A DNA stretch of 64,000 bases from Buxus sempervirens (lineage: Eukaryota; Streptophyta; Magnoliopsida; Buxales; Buxaceae), in the NCBI GenBank assembly GCA_947561395.2, contig OX387193.1, forward strand, positions 12,276,001 to 12,340,000, given 5' to 3'. A program made the position numbers and the translations under genes. How positions within the stretch are numbered: position 1 is the stretch's first letter; the number at the start of each line of letters is the position of its first letter. The notes beneath the pieces are model-generated. The model worked only from the letters and a program-made list of their open reading frames with translations, made no database searches and was not told the origin of the DNA. This document shows, in pieces, positions 21,055-33,615 of the stretch.

Positions 21055-22390
21055 ATTAACGCCCCGGTTCCAAGTCATTTTCCCAAACCCATGGTGTTAT
21101 GGTAAGTAATCAAAAGCAACTAAAGTAAGGAGTAATTTAAAATTTTTAACATCTTTATTATTAGTGTAAATGCGGAAACACGAGATAAAGTTTATTATTG
21201 ATTAAGGGAATTTCATATACAAAAGATTCTAAATCCATGAACAATTCCACAGTTATATGGACTACCCCGTTACAACTAATCGAAAGTTTGACGTCATTGC
21301 CAAGAGTACTTGAAAAATGGGAGAAACTGGAGTGAGAATAAATCTCAACAAGTAGCAATGTGTATGATGTAAAACAGTCCATAATTTTAACAATAATAAT
21401 CATGAGGTGAAACGATAAAACCAAACCATGGTAATATTCACAAATCAATTATCAAACCACACATGTGTAACCAGATAGGACTCGTGATCTAAAACCACTT
21501 AATAAGATATTCCTGCCCTCATATTTCCCCACATCACAACTTACATGATAGATGGAGCCCGCACCTGTAGTCATTGCCATCTCCTCCGTCAACCACTAAC
21601 GCGGATCACCCACGAATGAGTTTGCGAGTACAATCCCTAGTCCAAATAACAACAAAACCCGCTTCCGCAGAAATAATAAACCAGGGGAATACCAATCCGA
21701 TCAAAGATAAATGGACCCACGACAACACAACTAATATCAGTGCATGTGCAAGTCATGAGTGAACTTCAAGCACGGCCCAATCATAGCTCCAAAGGTGCGA
21801 GTCACAAGTAACCTATTAACATGACCAATATAAAGTTTGTGAAAGTCGATGTCTCATTGAAGCACACGGTGGTAACCCAAATAACCAACAATCCAATAAA
21901 CTGTTGCCAATCGACAAACTCGGCTAAGACCAGGCTGCACCTGCAGCGGTCGGGGATTGCTTCCAACGTCGCACCACACCTGCAAGTACGACGAAACGCA
22001 TACTAGGGAGTTCCGAACAGGAAGTAACTTACCAGACAATTTCATTTCACTTCCTAGCTAAGCTATGGATCCATACTAAGCATTGCTCACTAAACACAAC
22101 TCACAATCAAAGCATTGCAATATTCAGTAATAAACCTCATACCAGTAATCATAAACATGTCCCAATGATGTGTCCAATAGTAATTTCCAAAACCACTGTG
22201 TCAAACCAAAAGATATTCAAAATAACCATTACACAGCTCTTAAACAGAGTTCTAGGTCATTTAATAAGAAAGGTACATGTAAGCACTTCATTTTTGTGCT
22301 TCTGGAAAAGCCGGAAATGCAAAACTCGGCTAAAAAGTCAAACCCTGAGGGGTCAAAAATTGATTTTTTGATCAAGTGAAAATTGGCCAC
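21055..22390. other. Probable remnant of a chromovirus-type LTR
   Basis: No coding region. It begins TTAACGCCCCGG, similar to the TGTAACGCCCCG start common in plant chromovirus LTRs, and carries AT-rich DNA plus a GC-richer patch near 21950. I see no matching second LTR or gag-pol, so this is a weak call. Confidence 0.3.
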
Positions 22391-22857
22391 ATTGCTTTAT
22401 CTCAATAGATAAAGAATCCCGACACGAGTCCAATGCAACTGAGTTTGCTGGAATCGGAGTCCGGATGAAGGTTCTGCAGGCCGGTCAAACTTAAAGAGGA
22501 GCCGAAAGTTGACTTTTTATCGAACCCCGTGCCAGGTGCTTAGCCTTATGTCATTGGATAGAGGGCTTCGATACGAGTCCAACGAAATTGAATTTGCTCA
22601 AATCGGAGTTCGGATAAAGGAGATATGAGTCGTCGAAGTTTCCGAGCGGAAAAACCGGAAACTGCACACGTGGCAAAAAGCCGCACACGTGGCGAGTAGC
22701 GTAAGAAAATATCTCGAGGGGCAATCCGTAAATATCCAAACATGCAAAATATCCCAGGGTTTAAAGCAAAATTTCACAGGGACCAATTCTGTAAATATCT
22801 AAGAGTATCGGATGAATCTGCGAATATCCAGGGGAAAATCCGTAATTTTTCGATTTG

Positions 22858-23101
22858 TATCCGACCAAATATGTCGGATACACATACCTCAGTGTATAAC
22901 CGACACTATTCATCGGATACAAAGAGATTTTCCAGCGAGATTCGCGCCGATTCCCCGACAAATTCGCGACGGCATTAAAATTTCGAATAATTGTGTTTTG
23001 TATCCGGCATTTAGTGCCGGATTCAAAGGGAGATGTGTATAGCCGACCATGGAGGCCGGCTATGAATGATTGCTAGTGTATCCGGCATATAATGCCAAAT
23101 A
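22858..23101. repeat. Palindrome array 5 (5 diverged modules)
   Basis: Modules start at 22858, 22897, then 23001, 23040, 23079. Within each run the interval is 39 bp, with 9 bp spacers. Arms vary: TATCCGA/TCGGATA, TAACCGA/TCGGATA, TATCCGG/CCGGATT, TAGCCGA/CCGGCTA, TATCCGG/CCAAATA. Several variants keep pairing through matched changes in both arms. Confidence 0.85.
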
Positions 23102-23114
23102 CATTAAGTTTCTT

Positions 23115-23140
23115 TATAAAAGGGGGCAGCAGCCCCCTTT
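23115..23140 (+). promoter_or_regulatory. TATA box and hairpin of the diverged LTR
   Basis: TATAAAA at 23115-23121 lies just below palindrome array 5. It runs into a perfect inverted repeat with 9 bp arms, AAAGGGGGC and GCCCCCTTT (23119-23127 and 23132-23140), around AGCA. Confidence 0.55.
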
Positions 23141-24279
23141 CTCATGGTTGGCTCATTCCATTATTCTTGGACCTCCTTGCCCCACTTTTTCTCATCCGAA
23201 CCTTCCCTTCCCAGCACCCATTGGCCTCCACCACCTTCCCACCACCACCCCAAGGAGGCTCCACCCCTTCTCCTCCTTCTTCCTCTTCATGGTCACCCCA
23301 ACAAGAGAAGGTTTTTTGCTGTAGCTGCTGGAGAGGAAGTCTCCAGCCATTGTTCTACCTCCAAGAGGTGTCTCCAGCTTGCTCAAAGACTTGAGAGCCC
23401 CCAGCTTCTCTTGCCTCCATACAACCCCCCACCATAACTCAAGACCACCACACCTCTTGCATTCCTCTTCTTCTCCATCTTCATACAAAACCAAGGAGGG
23501 ACTGGTTGCTGTTGGTGCAAGAAGAAGCAACCTCCAGCTGCTGTACCACCTTCAGAAGTGGACTCCACCTTGCATAAGTGCTCAAGCACCACCAGGTGAG
23601 GTTCCTCACCACGATTCATTACATATATGTTAAAACCAGATTTATCACTGATTGTTTCTGCTCCTTTCTTATCCCCTTGCATGAGTTCTTTTATATGGTG
23701 ACTTGAGCATGTGTTTTACTGTCTTTGTCATGGCATAAAAGCCACCTCCAGCAAGAAGTCCACGTAGGTTTTTTGTAGGAAATATGGGAGTCCAGTTTCA
23801 CATATGTTTGCTACTTTCTTAATTGCTGTCCTTGGGTTTGTTTTAAGTTTTTTTTGCAAAGGGGAACTTGTTCCTCTCTAACTCAGTCTAATGTATCCCA
23901 ATATAAGCCCCCATTGCCCTTCTTGTTTCTTTTTCTCTCTTCTCATTTTTTTTTTGTTTTTTTTTGTTTTTTTCTTCTTGCTGGCTGTACCCTCCTTTTG
24001 TTTGTTGTTTCTTGTTTTTTTTGCTATGGTTTTCACATGCATGCCTTTCACATGGCCTTTGCTTTTGGGTGAGTTTGGTTGCCAATTTGTGGATGTGTTT
24101 AGATGCATGTTAGACTCTATATCCATTGCATGCAATGATTGTTGTTTGGTGTTTTTTCTTTTCTTATTTTGTTGTTGCTAAAAGATGCCAAGCATGTGTT
24201 TCCTTCACCCCCCCCTAACCCCTTTCCTGTTTGCTTGTTTTAATGTGCATGTATGCATGTCCATGCTGCCCCCCTGTAG

Positions 24280-25200
24280 CACCTGCTGTCCCAGCAGTAT
24301 TAAGAAGCCTAAGACCAAGCCCCATCCCCCAATAGGTCACCCCAAATGCATGCTGCCCCCTTGTAGCACCTGCTGTTCCCAGCAGACCCAACCCCCCTAA
24401 GCATTCTGCCTTATCCCTTTGCATTGACCCCCATAAGCTGCTGCTGGGAACAGCAGTAAGCCCTTGTGTCACTGCTGTTCCTAGCAGATTCTTCCCAACA
24501 TGCATGCATCCCATTAACATGATCCATCTTCCCCCAATTGCTTGCTGCCGAACCCCTGTCATGGCTTCCATGCACAATCATGTTCCCCACACCCGCAGTC
24601 CCTTGCCGTGGCACATGCGAGCTGCTGCTGGAAACAGCAGCAGCATCCCCATCCTTGGTATGCCATCTCCATCCATGACAAGCATGGTAAATCCCCATGC
24701 ATAGCTGCTGTTTTTTTTTACTAAAACCAAGCATGCTGCCGATTTGTGTGCCTCCTTTGCTCTTGTTAATTTGCTGTTTTTTAAGTGTCAAAGCATGCAC
24801 CCCTTCCCCTTAACTTGCTGTTCTAATTGTGTTATCCCACCCCTAGTGAGCATGCATGGTTTTTAGAGCTGCTGTTGGCAGCATCAGCAGCATCCCTCTC
24901 TCCTACCCTAGTGGAGTTAAGTAGCACATCATGCCTAAATTTATGTACCATGAACATGAGACCTTGCTGCCATGTCCCCTTTACCATTACTAAGGTAAGT
25001 TGCTACTAGAGATAGCAGCAAACCTCCACTATTTGCTGCTGTCCCAGCAGCCTTAAGCTTAAGACTGAGCTCAACCCATCCACTCATGTAAGCATGCTTC
25101 CACCGCCTCCCATGGCCCCTTTAATGTTGTTCATATAGGTTGCTACTGGAAACAGCAGCAGGTCTTGGTACCACTGCTGTTCCCAGCAGATGTGTGCACC
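24280..25200. repeat. Dispersed CTGCTG..CAGCAG palindromes
   Basis: About ten short near-palindromes of the type CTGCTGTTCCCAGCAG, or its complement CTGCTGGGAACAGCAG, occur near 24284, 24369, 24438, 24473, 24632, 24872, 25001, 25036, 25140 and 25182. They lie in the transcribed part of the diverged LTR, among many GCATGC words. Spacing is irregular. Confidence 0.7.
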
Positions 25201-25666
25201 CCCATGCTCTCTTTTGCCCTTATGTGTTTTCTGTTTGTATGAATATGGATATGACCCCTCATCTCCGCACCTTTGCTGATCCTAGCATGCTTGTCCCAAC
25301 CCCCACCCCATGCACAACCTTCTATTGAACCATGCGTGTTTGTGTTAGTGCAACTTGGTACAATAGGCCTTGTTGTTGGGTCTTTAATTGTTCTTCGTTT
25401 AGTGAAGCCAGGCCACCAAAGTAGGGGCACCAAGACCCCTACACCTTGCTGGAATTGCTGAAGAGAAATAGGAGGGGCAGCAGCCCCCATGCCCTCCTCT
25501 CATCTCTCATTTTGTGGAGGAACCCAAGGTAAACCCCATGGGATGCCTCCCCCCATACCGGAATCAATGTGGGCCACCCTAGGGCCCACATTACTTCTAG
25601 GAACCCCCTAGGAAGCCCAGGAAACCATCCCCATTGCCAAACCTCGAAAAGGAGAAGTTCTAAGGT

Positions 25667-25728
25667 GATCCAGCAACTCAGGCCGGATCACCTATTGCTT
25701 GTGCTTATCCGGCAGCTAAGGCCGGATA
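25667..25728. repeat. Palindrome array 6 (2 modules)
   Basis: Modules start at 25667 (GATCCAG/CCGGATC) and 25706 (TATCCGG/CCGGATA), 39 bp apart with 9 bp spacers. This pair lies near the far end of the diverged LTR, well away from its TATA box. Confidence 0.85.
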
Positions 25729-26770
25729 CATAGCAAAAGTACCACTTTGTGTTTGCCCTTTTGTCTTGTCTAATTTTCATGATTTTTTTCAACAAAGCCA
25801 AGAGAACCAACAGGGTTTCCGGGTCACCCAGAAACCCAACATGGGACCTGGACCACCGGTCCAATTTGGAGACATGTGTGGGCCTTCCAACGGGGCCCAC
25901 CAAGCCCGATAAATCTAAAAGCATGCAAATAAGTAAATTAAGTAAAATAATCCAATTGAATCGAATGGGCCAAACCCAATGCGGCTCGCCCGAACCAACC
26001 TGGTTGAATGTGTTCTAAATTGTGTGGTTTGGCCGAGACCCAGGGCTAGGGCCTATTGGGCCCGCCAAAGCCCACTAACCAAATCAAGTGTGGGTTTAAA
26101 CCCTAACTTCATGGAATTCGGGCTTTCAAACCCGGAACTGGACTACGGGCCCCAAGCCCAATGACCAAAACATCTTGGCAAACTTAAATAAGATAAGTTC
26201 AAGACACTTTGGTAACCATCATGGGGCCCTACCTAAGGGCTCGCAAACCGAGGCCAACCCATTTTTTTACATGAAAATACTCAAAACCCAACTTGAACAG
26301 ATAATTAAAATCAATTCATTTAACTTAAGTCCACAGGGCCTCCCAGGACTAGACAGAGGCCCACCAGAGGCATGTGGGATTAGTCAAGCCCACCAAGGAC
26401 ACCGTGGGCCTTCCAAAAAGGGCCCACCCAATCCGACTCAGATTATCTAAATAAACAAGATAAAATCAATTAAAGGGACCCACACCACTCAGGTGGTCCC
26501 GACAGACTTAACCAAGTTACATATCGGATTAAGAATCGGGTAAGAAACCTAAGCAAGTTGACTTAAACCAGGGAACCCACGGGACCCGTCATCCGACGGG
26601 GTGGACTGGGGTGTCTACGGACTTCCCTAGACCACAACCGAGATCCCACTTAGAATCTTAAGCCGCAGACCAGCCCAATAAGCAAGATTAGGCACCCAGG
26701 TGTTCGCCTGTACCCCATCAGGCGGTGGCGACTCCGAACTTTCCCGTGCCGCGTTTCCGACACGCGCACA

Positions 26771-28590
26771 GTACGAAAGTATACACAAATTCTTAATGAA
26801 AATGTTCAGATTTGAGTTGTGTTAGTGTGGGCATTCTTAAGTTATCTTTCTAAATTAGTATTCATGTTAATAATTATTTCCTACAAATTTTACCCCAAAT
26901 CCTACACTTTGGTCCATCCTAAAATCCCTACTATTGAATCCTTATTTACCAACTAATACCCCAAATCTCTAAAAACCTTTGGGTTATGTTATTTATTCTT
27001 TCCAGAAGTTAATTTAGGTCTATTATGACTTGTTAGACAAGGTTTCATCCCTAGATTCCCAATGAAAGTTATCTAGGTGCATATGTTCCACCAAAACTAA
27101 ACTACTTGATTCCAAATATATTCATTGTCCCAAATAATTATTCTTTTATCCAAATTTTATTCCATCACTTCCTATATCTCACATTACCCTAATTATAGGT
27201 GTTATAACCTTAAAATTTTGAGAAGAATCATTAAAAATTAAATCTGGGCACAAATCCCAAGTTTTGAAAATTCTGACAGTTGGTCGCTTGAAGGGGTGCT
27301 CGAGCGACTGTTCCGGCAGCTAGGTTTCCGGGTTCTATTAAATTTCACAGGCTTAACGCCCAATGTTGCGCTGGAGCGGTGTCTCTAGCGCTCCGACTAT
27401 TAACATTGTTTTTCTTAGTTGAAAATTTTTTGAACTTTCTAACTCTAATATTAATTTAATTTGATTCTAAACATCTTATTTCCATCCTAAACTAATTCTG
27501 AAACAACCCTAAACTAATTTCATCATCCTTCTACTTATCTTGAGTTTCTTTCTAAGTTTAAAATCACCATGATCAACCCTTCCTTGATTTTTAAAGAAAG
27601 TAAAAACGTCAAAGCAAATCTTTATAAACCATTAAGCTTTTCCCAATGAAATCCAATTTAAAGAACAATACGATCAAGCATCAAAATCACAAGAAACCAT
27701 GCAGTTCCTCCAGTTTCAAGGGTTTGCTACTTTCCTTTTTTTGATGAACCCAGATTTTTCAGAAACTTCTTCTGTGTCGATTTTAGGAGCTCGCTCATAC
27801 CCCTCTAGACTTCTCCAATTTAAATCTCTACCGTTCAGTTTGAAGTCCTCCATGAGTAGATCAAAACCATAAAATTTCAGCCCATTACAACAGTTGGATC
27901 TTCCTATCTCGTCTTTCGAAGTTGGCTGGTCGGCCATCTCTACAACTCCTTTTGTTTCTAATTTTCTCTTTTCTTTCCTTCTATTTTTGCTCCATTAGCT
28001 TATGCACGAATTTTCCTCTCCTTCTAAATTTTTTTCAAACCCTAAAACTCTCTTTAAACCTCTCTTTTATAGCCTCACTAATTAATCAAACTCCAATTAG
28101 GTTTTACTTGCTTTAATACACTAAGTGTATTCCCTCGTATATCCTTCTTCTTAATTCCTCTCCTTTAACTCTCTTTTAAGGAACCTCCTAATTAAATTTT
28201 TGTGCCTATTCTTATTCCTAATTTCAATTTTGTATTAGACTTTTATTATCCACTAAAAATACCTAAATTTTGGACACTAAATAGTATAATTACCCTTAGG
28301 TCCTTTTTCCCCTCTTTAAGCCTTAATTTCACTATTTTACATCCAACTAAGCTAAAATTTGGTCTAATTGAATTTGTTGACTTAAAAAAAATTTATTATC
28401 TTTCTCTCTTCATGAATTTAACTAATTTGAAATGACCAAATTACCCTTTCTCTTTAAATTCCTATTTTAACCTTTAAATCTTTCTTTAATTCTCCTATTA
28501 TTATATTTCTTAGTATTTTCTACATAATTTTATCCCTTAGTTATTTATTTTATTTTTAGAAAAATCCAGGGTTTTATAGTAATAGTTTTG
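26771..28590. other. AT-rich non-coding DNA, probably old LTR sequence
   Basis: No gene. TGTTATAACCTTAAAATTTT near 27194 resembles the start of chromovirus LTRs, and GCTCGAGCGACT/GGAGCGGTG words around 27290-27390 are also of that type. The stretch before 28691 should be the LTR of the following copia fragment, but I cannot place its left edge. Confidence 0.3.
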
Positions 28591-28691
28591 AATAACTTCA
28601 TTAAAACAAGAGTTACAAAGTTTTCTTTTCCCAATTTCTTCTCTACATACAGAGTTGTTACTCTGCCCAACTTTATGGCTATTCTTTAACA

Positions 28692-29430
28692 TGGTATTAG
28701 AGCACAAGTTCATCCATGGCTACTATATCCACCTCTACGAATACTACCTCTGCACTTAACCAAATTGAAGATCCTTCTAGTTTGTACTACATTCATCATG
28801 TAGACAGCATAGGAAATGCATCGGTTTCTCAAATACTAGTTGGAGATAACTATTACTCTTGGAGTAGAGCGATGGAAATGGTTTTGAGTGCCAAGAACAA
28901 GATCTGCTTCATTGATGGGAGCCTTTCTAGGCCTAATTAATCCTACAGATCCTCTTTACCAAGCATGGAAAAGGTGTAATAGTCTGGTAATTTCATGGAT
29001 CATGAATTCTATTTCAAAGGAGTTGTCTAGCAGTATTTTGTACATAGACAATGGTCCAAGAATCTTTCAGTTGCAGTAATCAATCTCTTCATTGTCTCAA
29101 AATCAATCTTCTGTCAGCTCTTACTTTACCAAACTCAAAAGCCTTTGGGATGAGTTACAGAACTACAAACCTCTCCCAACTTGTACCTGTGGATCAGCAA
29201 AGTTACTTACTGAATATCAACAATCTGAATATGTTATACGGTTTCTAATGGGACTGAATGAGTCATACTCCCATATTCGAGGTTAGATCTTACTTCTTGA
29301 TCCCTTACCACCCATTAACAAGGTATTTTCCTTAATTCTTCAAGAAGAAAGACAGAGAAGTTTCTTCTTCCATGGCACACAATCTGGAATCTGTAGCTTT
29401 AATAATCAAGGGATTCAATAAACACTGCTG
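28692..29430 (+). mobile_element. Ty1/copia fragment: primer site and gag N-terminus
   Basis: TGGTATTAGAGC at 28692 is an initiator-Met primer site directly after an LTR end (..TTAACA). The frame from 28716 encodes a copia Gag start, with LVGDNYYSWSRAM and KNKICFIDG motifs. A related Gag segment follows to about 29290. The element is broken in several places and cut off near 29430, where the GA-rich repeat begins. Protease, integrase and RT are absent. Confidence 0.8.
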
Positions 29431-29818
29431 GAGTTTTTCGGGCTCGCTTGAATGGTTTTCGGTTGCAGAGGAACAAAGAGGATAACACGACAGGGAGGAA
29501 AAGCAAGAGGAAAGGAGAAGAGGAGAGGATTTCCTTACTGTGCGTTGCTGGAGTTTCGATACTTTTGAATCTGCTTGTGCCGCCACCGGAGTTTCTTGTG
29601 CGTTGCTTGAATGGTTTCCGGTTGCAGAAAAACGAAGAGGATAAGAAAACAGGGAGGAAGAGCAAGTGGAGAGGGGAAAAGAAGAGGAGTCTGTTCCTCT
29701 TCGTCAACGCTCTATTAATATTTTAATGGAAGAAAATGAAATCATTCCAACGTTAACCCCGTTAACTTCTAAAGGTTGAATGGGACGCGTGTCGCGCGAT
29801 TAGCCTATGAATGAGAGA
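29430..29818 (+). repeat. GA-rich partly duplicated repeat, right copy of the inverted pair
   Basis: The 29560-29818 part matches 20112-20390 in reverse. A related diverged copy precedes it (about 29432-29540), so the words GCTTGAATGGTTTTCGGTTGCAG occur twice about 160 bp apart. An open frame spans both but matches no known family. Confidence 0.65.
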
Positions 29819-29859
29819 TGGAATGAGGAATCCGAATGAGTGGAAAAAGATTGATTTAA

Positions 29860-30024
29860 GGTTGAATTGCAGCTTGTAATCGACTGGGATGCTTCCACAT
29901 GGAGCATCCCATGGTCATTTTTCTAGGTGGGCCTCACATGAAATATTTGCATAATAAAAAAACATTGATCGTGGAATGCTCCATGTGGAATTATCCTACT
30001 CCAACAGCTGGCTGCAATTCAGTC
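29860..30024. mobile_element. Small foldback MITE, 165 bp
   Basis: Imperfect terminal inverted repeats start GGTTGAATTGCAGC and GACTGAATTGCAGC, and the similarity continues inward for about 60 bp on each side (shared CCACATGGAGCAT). TTTAA on both sides (29855-29859 and 30025-30029) looks like the target duplication. It has no coding capacity. The superfamily is uncertain. Confidence 0.65.
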
Positions 30025-30029
30025 TTTAA

Positions 30030-32084
30030 ATAGTCGTTTTGCAGGGGAATAATTTTTTTCAATGACATATTTTTTAAATAATTTAAAATAATCATTATAA
30101 TGAGTAAATATAATAGTGGGATGTTTTGTTTCCACTATAAATAAAAATAAAAATAAGGTTTGATATTTTGTTAACGTGTGTAAGCAATGCTAATAATCAA
30201 CTTATGGTCAAAGATTTTAATAGCAATAATTTTCTTCATATTTCTTCTCTAGATCCTCTTTATAGGATAAATTCTTTTTCAACTAAAGATAAGGGTGATA
30301 ATCTTATTATCAACGTGTAACATCTTTTCTTACATAAACATAATATTTTTTTTTTTCGGTAAAATTACTAAACATAGTATACTATTACTACAAGGGAAAT
30401 TGCTTTATTTGGAAGTTAAGGTTGTGATATGTTGCTTTATCTGGAAGCTAGGCTCGTTTACAATCTTTGCGTGTATGAGAGAGACACGAATCACCCCAAA
30501 AAAATAGGAACGTATTTCCTCTAGTCCCAAAATCTGGTGGTACCATAATATGTGATGAAATTATTCAATATCTTACAATAGACTTTATCACTTGAGTGAG
30601 ATGCTGTCACATCGGCTCGTGTTTTTTCATAATAAAAAGTCCTTTCACAAGCGCCATTGCTATTGCGTTATACTCTTGTAATTCCTATCTACCTTGCATT
30701 CTTAGAGGATAAATACCTCGATCCCTTCAGTCTTCTCGTATATTGGCTTCTCTATGGTATTCTGTAATGAGAGAATGATACGATCAACGTTGGGTGTAAG
30801 ACTACAATCAACGCTGGGTGTAGTTTTGTTGATTCAATTGTCAAGCACTAATTCTAAAACTAATTGGATGGAATCAAAGACAGGTTCCTGATTTCTAATT
30901 TCAAAAAACTTTAAACACTTGGTCACTTAAATGGTTACCTAACAGGACAGCTTTATGCACGAAAATTGTTTAACTCAATTAATAATGTTCATTTGTTTAA
31001 CATGGTCAAGCCAAATCTATTGCACCCTAAGGTGTACAAATCAATAGAAAAATAGAACTTTTCTTTCAATTAGCAGGTTCACGGTTTTATAGCCTTTTAA
31101 TGGGCGAGCTTGGGCATAGTTCTACAAGCCCGACAGTTGAGATGCTTCCACGTAATGAAACATGCACTATACGTTTGTTCTTTGATATCGGGCCCAGGCT
31201 CTGTCCCGTAAGATTCTGGGCCCAAGCTCTGGCTTGTGTTATGCCAAGCCATTGGGCGTGTACGGGCAGCCCAACACAGGTTTTTTAAATAATTTGTTAC
31301 ATGTTTAAACCTTTGTATCATTTCTAATAAGTGCATTAATAGAAAGCTATTTGGACAACGAATACAAAATATTAGTCTCAACCCCAACAAGAGAAAAAAA
31401 AAATGTAAAATCAAGTGCAACATATTAGCGGAAAAAAAAAACAAAAAAAAAAAAAAAAATCAAAGAAAAGAAATAAAATAAGAGTGGATAATCAAACGTC
31501 AAATGTACCAAGTGGGAAATCATTGACTTGACTTTATTGATTTCTTCAACGTCAACGGACAAGATTGGATCTATCGTAAACCTCACCTGATGAAGTATGC
31601 ATTATGCATCACCACAATATAATTCATATCGAACTAAATGGGCGATATAGGTTTAACCACTTCGTTATGTTGACTATATTGACTGTCTCAGAGTGGGGAG
31701 AGCTCCGGTTGGGTCAAATGAGTGGGCACTGGCGACTAGTGATCATGCAACCCCACAGAGAGAGCCGAGACGACACCTTCAAAATTAACGGGAGAAACCA
31801 CACGCCGGCACATCGTACGGCATATGGAACTAACGCCAAGTTCTATTGAGACAGTGACTGGACTGAAATTCTGGTCAAATCCTTCTCCAAATTTGCTGGC
31901 AGCCCAGCCTCTCCAGAGCTGAATCTACGAGAGGTTCACCAAAATCTGGCGTATCTATCAGCAACATGATCAACATTGTTTGGAGCCAGGTTGATTCTCG
32001 CCGGAACCAGAAGCATTTGAGACATGCTCGCTCAAATCCTTCGAATCAATAGCAGCCTGATCTTCGTTAATAGGATCTAGTCTA
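30030..32084. other. Non-coding stretch without supported genes
   Basis: Mostly AT-rich. Near 30790-30830 a GATCAACGTTGGGTGTA word is repeated about 30 bp apart. A run of A near 31440 and GC-richer DNA at 31100-31290 carry no recognisable domain. I see no RNA gene or clear transposon edge. Confidence 0.4.
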
Positions 32085-33060
32085 GTGCTTGTCAGAGCTA
32101 AATATTTGTTCATCCCAAATCCGACCGAACTTGGCACGTGATGGTCACGATGTGTTTATGTGCGGGCATAATAGTACCTCACGAGTACAATTTGTCAAAT
32201 CGGGTTTTGACCCCGGGTGCTTGTTCCAATCCACGCCAAATTGGCTCGGTCGTACTGCAAGCCCACTTGTAAGAGATAATTGATTAGGTGATATAAACGA
32301 AGGTTAGGGTTCATCCTTCGGTAAAGGTTCTTGAATATTAAATATGATAAATGACAACGAATGAAAAGACAACTTTAGTCAAAACCCCGACCATTAAAAG
32401 GTGGTCAATGTATATTATTTTATTATATTGAGCCTTCTCACAATGGACATTGGCCGTTGGAAAATGACGGCATTTTGCTAACGACTGGAGCCAAGCACTC
32501 CAATCAACTTAAAGAAAAAGAAAAAATAAAACGAGCGCTACTAACAGTACCGGCCTCCCTTCCCTATTTCCATGGTATTGGTGGACAGAAAAAGGTTAAA
32601 AGGAGTGTGTATAGATAATGTCAATTAAGGGTCCGTGCTTGCTATACTACCTGGCCATAACATCAATTACTATCCTAGCTTGAACAATGCTTACCTAGGT
32701 ACCGGTTGCTCCTCCCTCGCTGTGGATTCGGTCAAGACTAGAGATCAGGGGCGGCCTCGACAAGCTTGTCGATGGCAAGGTCTTCACTTAGTCTAGTGTA
32801 GGTCATATCTTCACATGTCGCAACTACACGAAATGGAAAATGAGAAATCCTAAACTACTTTTTTGCGATTGCAAAGAGAGTGGCATGAAACAGGGTTGTC
32901 TATCAAGGCTGATCAATTGTAATCTTAACAAAATATGTTATGTGGAGCGGGTCCTTGATTTCTTCATTGTTATCACTTTTATACTTCGTCCATTTGGTTA
33001 TTCTAACTCTCAACTCAGTCGTGATCCTCATGAAGGTTGAGATGCTGGGTCTTGTTCTAT
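32085..33060 (-). repeat. Old LTR remnant related to the LTR at 57272-58348
   Basis: Shared landmarks occur in the same order: ACCCCGGGTGCTTGTTCC (32211) against ACCCCGGGCACCTGTTCC (57357), CGTACTGCAAG, a TTCATCCTTCGG/TTCGGTCTTCG stretch, and TCAGGGGCGGCCTC. Between them the sequences differ widely, so the copies are old or from sister families. Confidence 0.5.
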
Positions 33061-33294
33061 CAATAACTTGTAGTTTGCACGATCCGAACCGCTTTGTTCT
33101 TTTTGGCCACGTGTAACCATACATGCCATTTCATAGGATGCATTCTTTGCACTACCACATGGAAGTATTGATGCAAGTCATCAAGACAAAGTGGTGTTGG
33201 GTTTGTTGTCTCTCTGCACAAATAACTTTGGACAGCTGGCAACATTAAGAGGTCTCAACAGACGTGGACTGTTCAGTTGGATCTTCTTGAGTTC

Positions 33295-33608
33295 TGTTAG
33301 AAAATAAAGGCTACAATTCCTCAGCATAAGTCCACTTCTTTGTTCTGTTTCAAAATCTTGGAATTGACTTAGCTTCCCTGCAATCGTTGAAGCATCCTTT
33401 TTTAATTTTGTTATTAGTTGCTAATTCTTAGAATTTGTTATTTTGTAATTGCTTATTTAAAACAATGTTCAGTTAATGAAGACAACACTTGAAGTTCCAA
33501 TTTATTTTAAGTTGCAGAGATTCCAACTTGGAAGAGAGTTCCTCTGTTTCAGAATTGAATGAGAGATTGGATTTCCGAAATTCTTTGTTTCTTAGTTTAG
33601 TTTTGGCA
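33295..33608 (+). mobile_element. 5' LTR of a small chromovirus (Reina-like)
   Basis: A 314 bp candidate LTR starting TGTTAG and ending TTGGCA, seven bases before a TGGTATCAGAGC primer site at 33616. LTRs this short are usual for the Reina lineage. The partner LTR is gone, so the left edge is judged only from the TG start. Confidence 0.5.
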
Positions 33609-33615
33609 CCAAACT

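Larger units (their letters stand above)
22390..26770 (+). mobile_element. Diverged Tat-like LTR (left edge uncertain)
   Basis: Non-coding. It shares with the Tat LTR the 39 bp palindrome arrays upstream of a TATA box and the GGTGGCGACTC stretch near its end (26723), closing with CACA at 26770. Sequence identity elsewhere is low, so it belongs to a related but distinct family. A pair of diverged direct repeats (about 22425-22490 and 22560-22640) marks the left part. No gag-pol is visible, so it may be a solo LTR or an LTR fragment; short open frames within it are not supported as genes. Confidence 0.6.

Noticed and set aside
23854-24800. Host gene in the 24 kb region
   Set aside because: Overlapping short frames on both strands, Cys/Pro-rich from the CTGCTG words, no domain and no consistent splice pattern.
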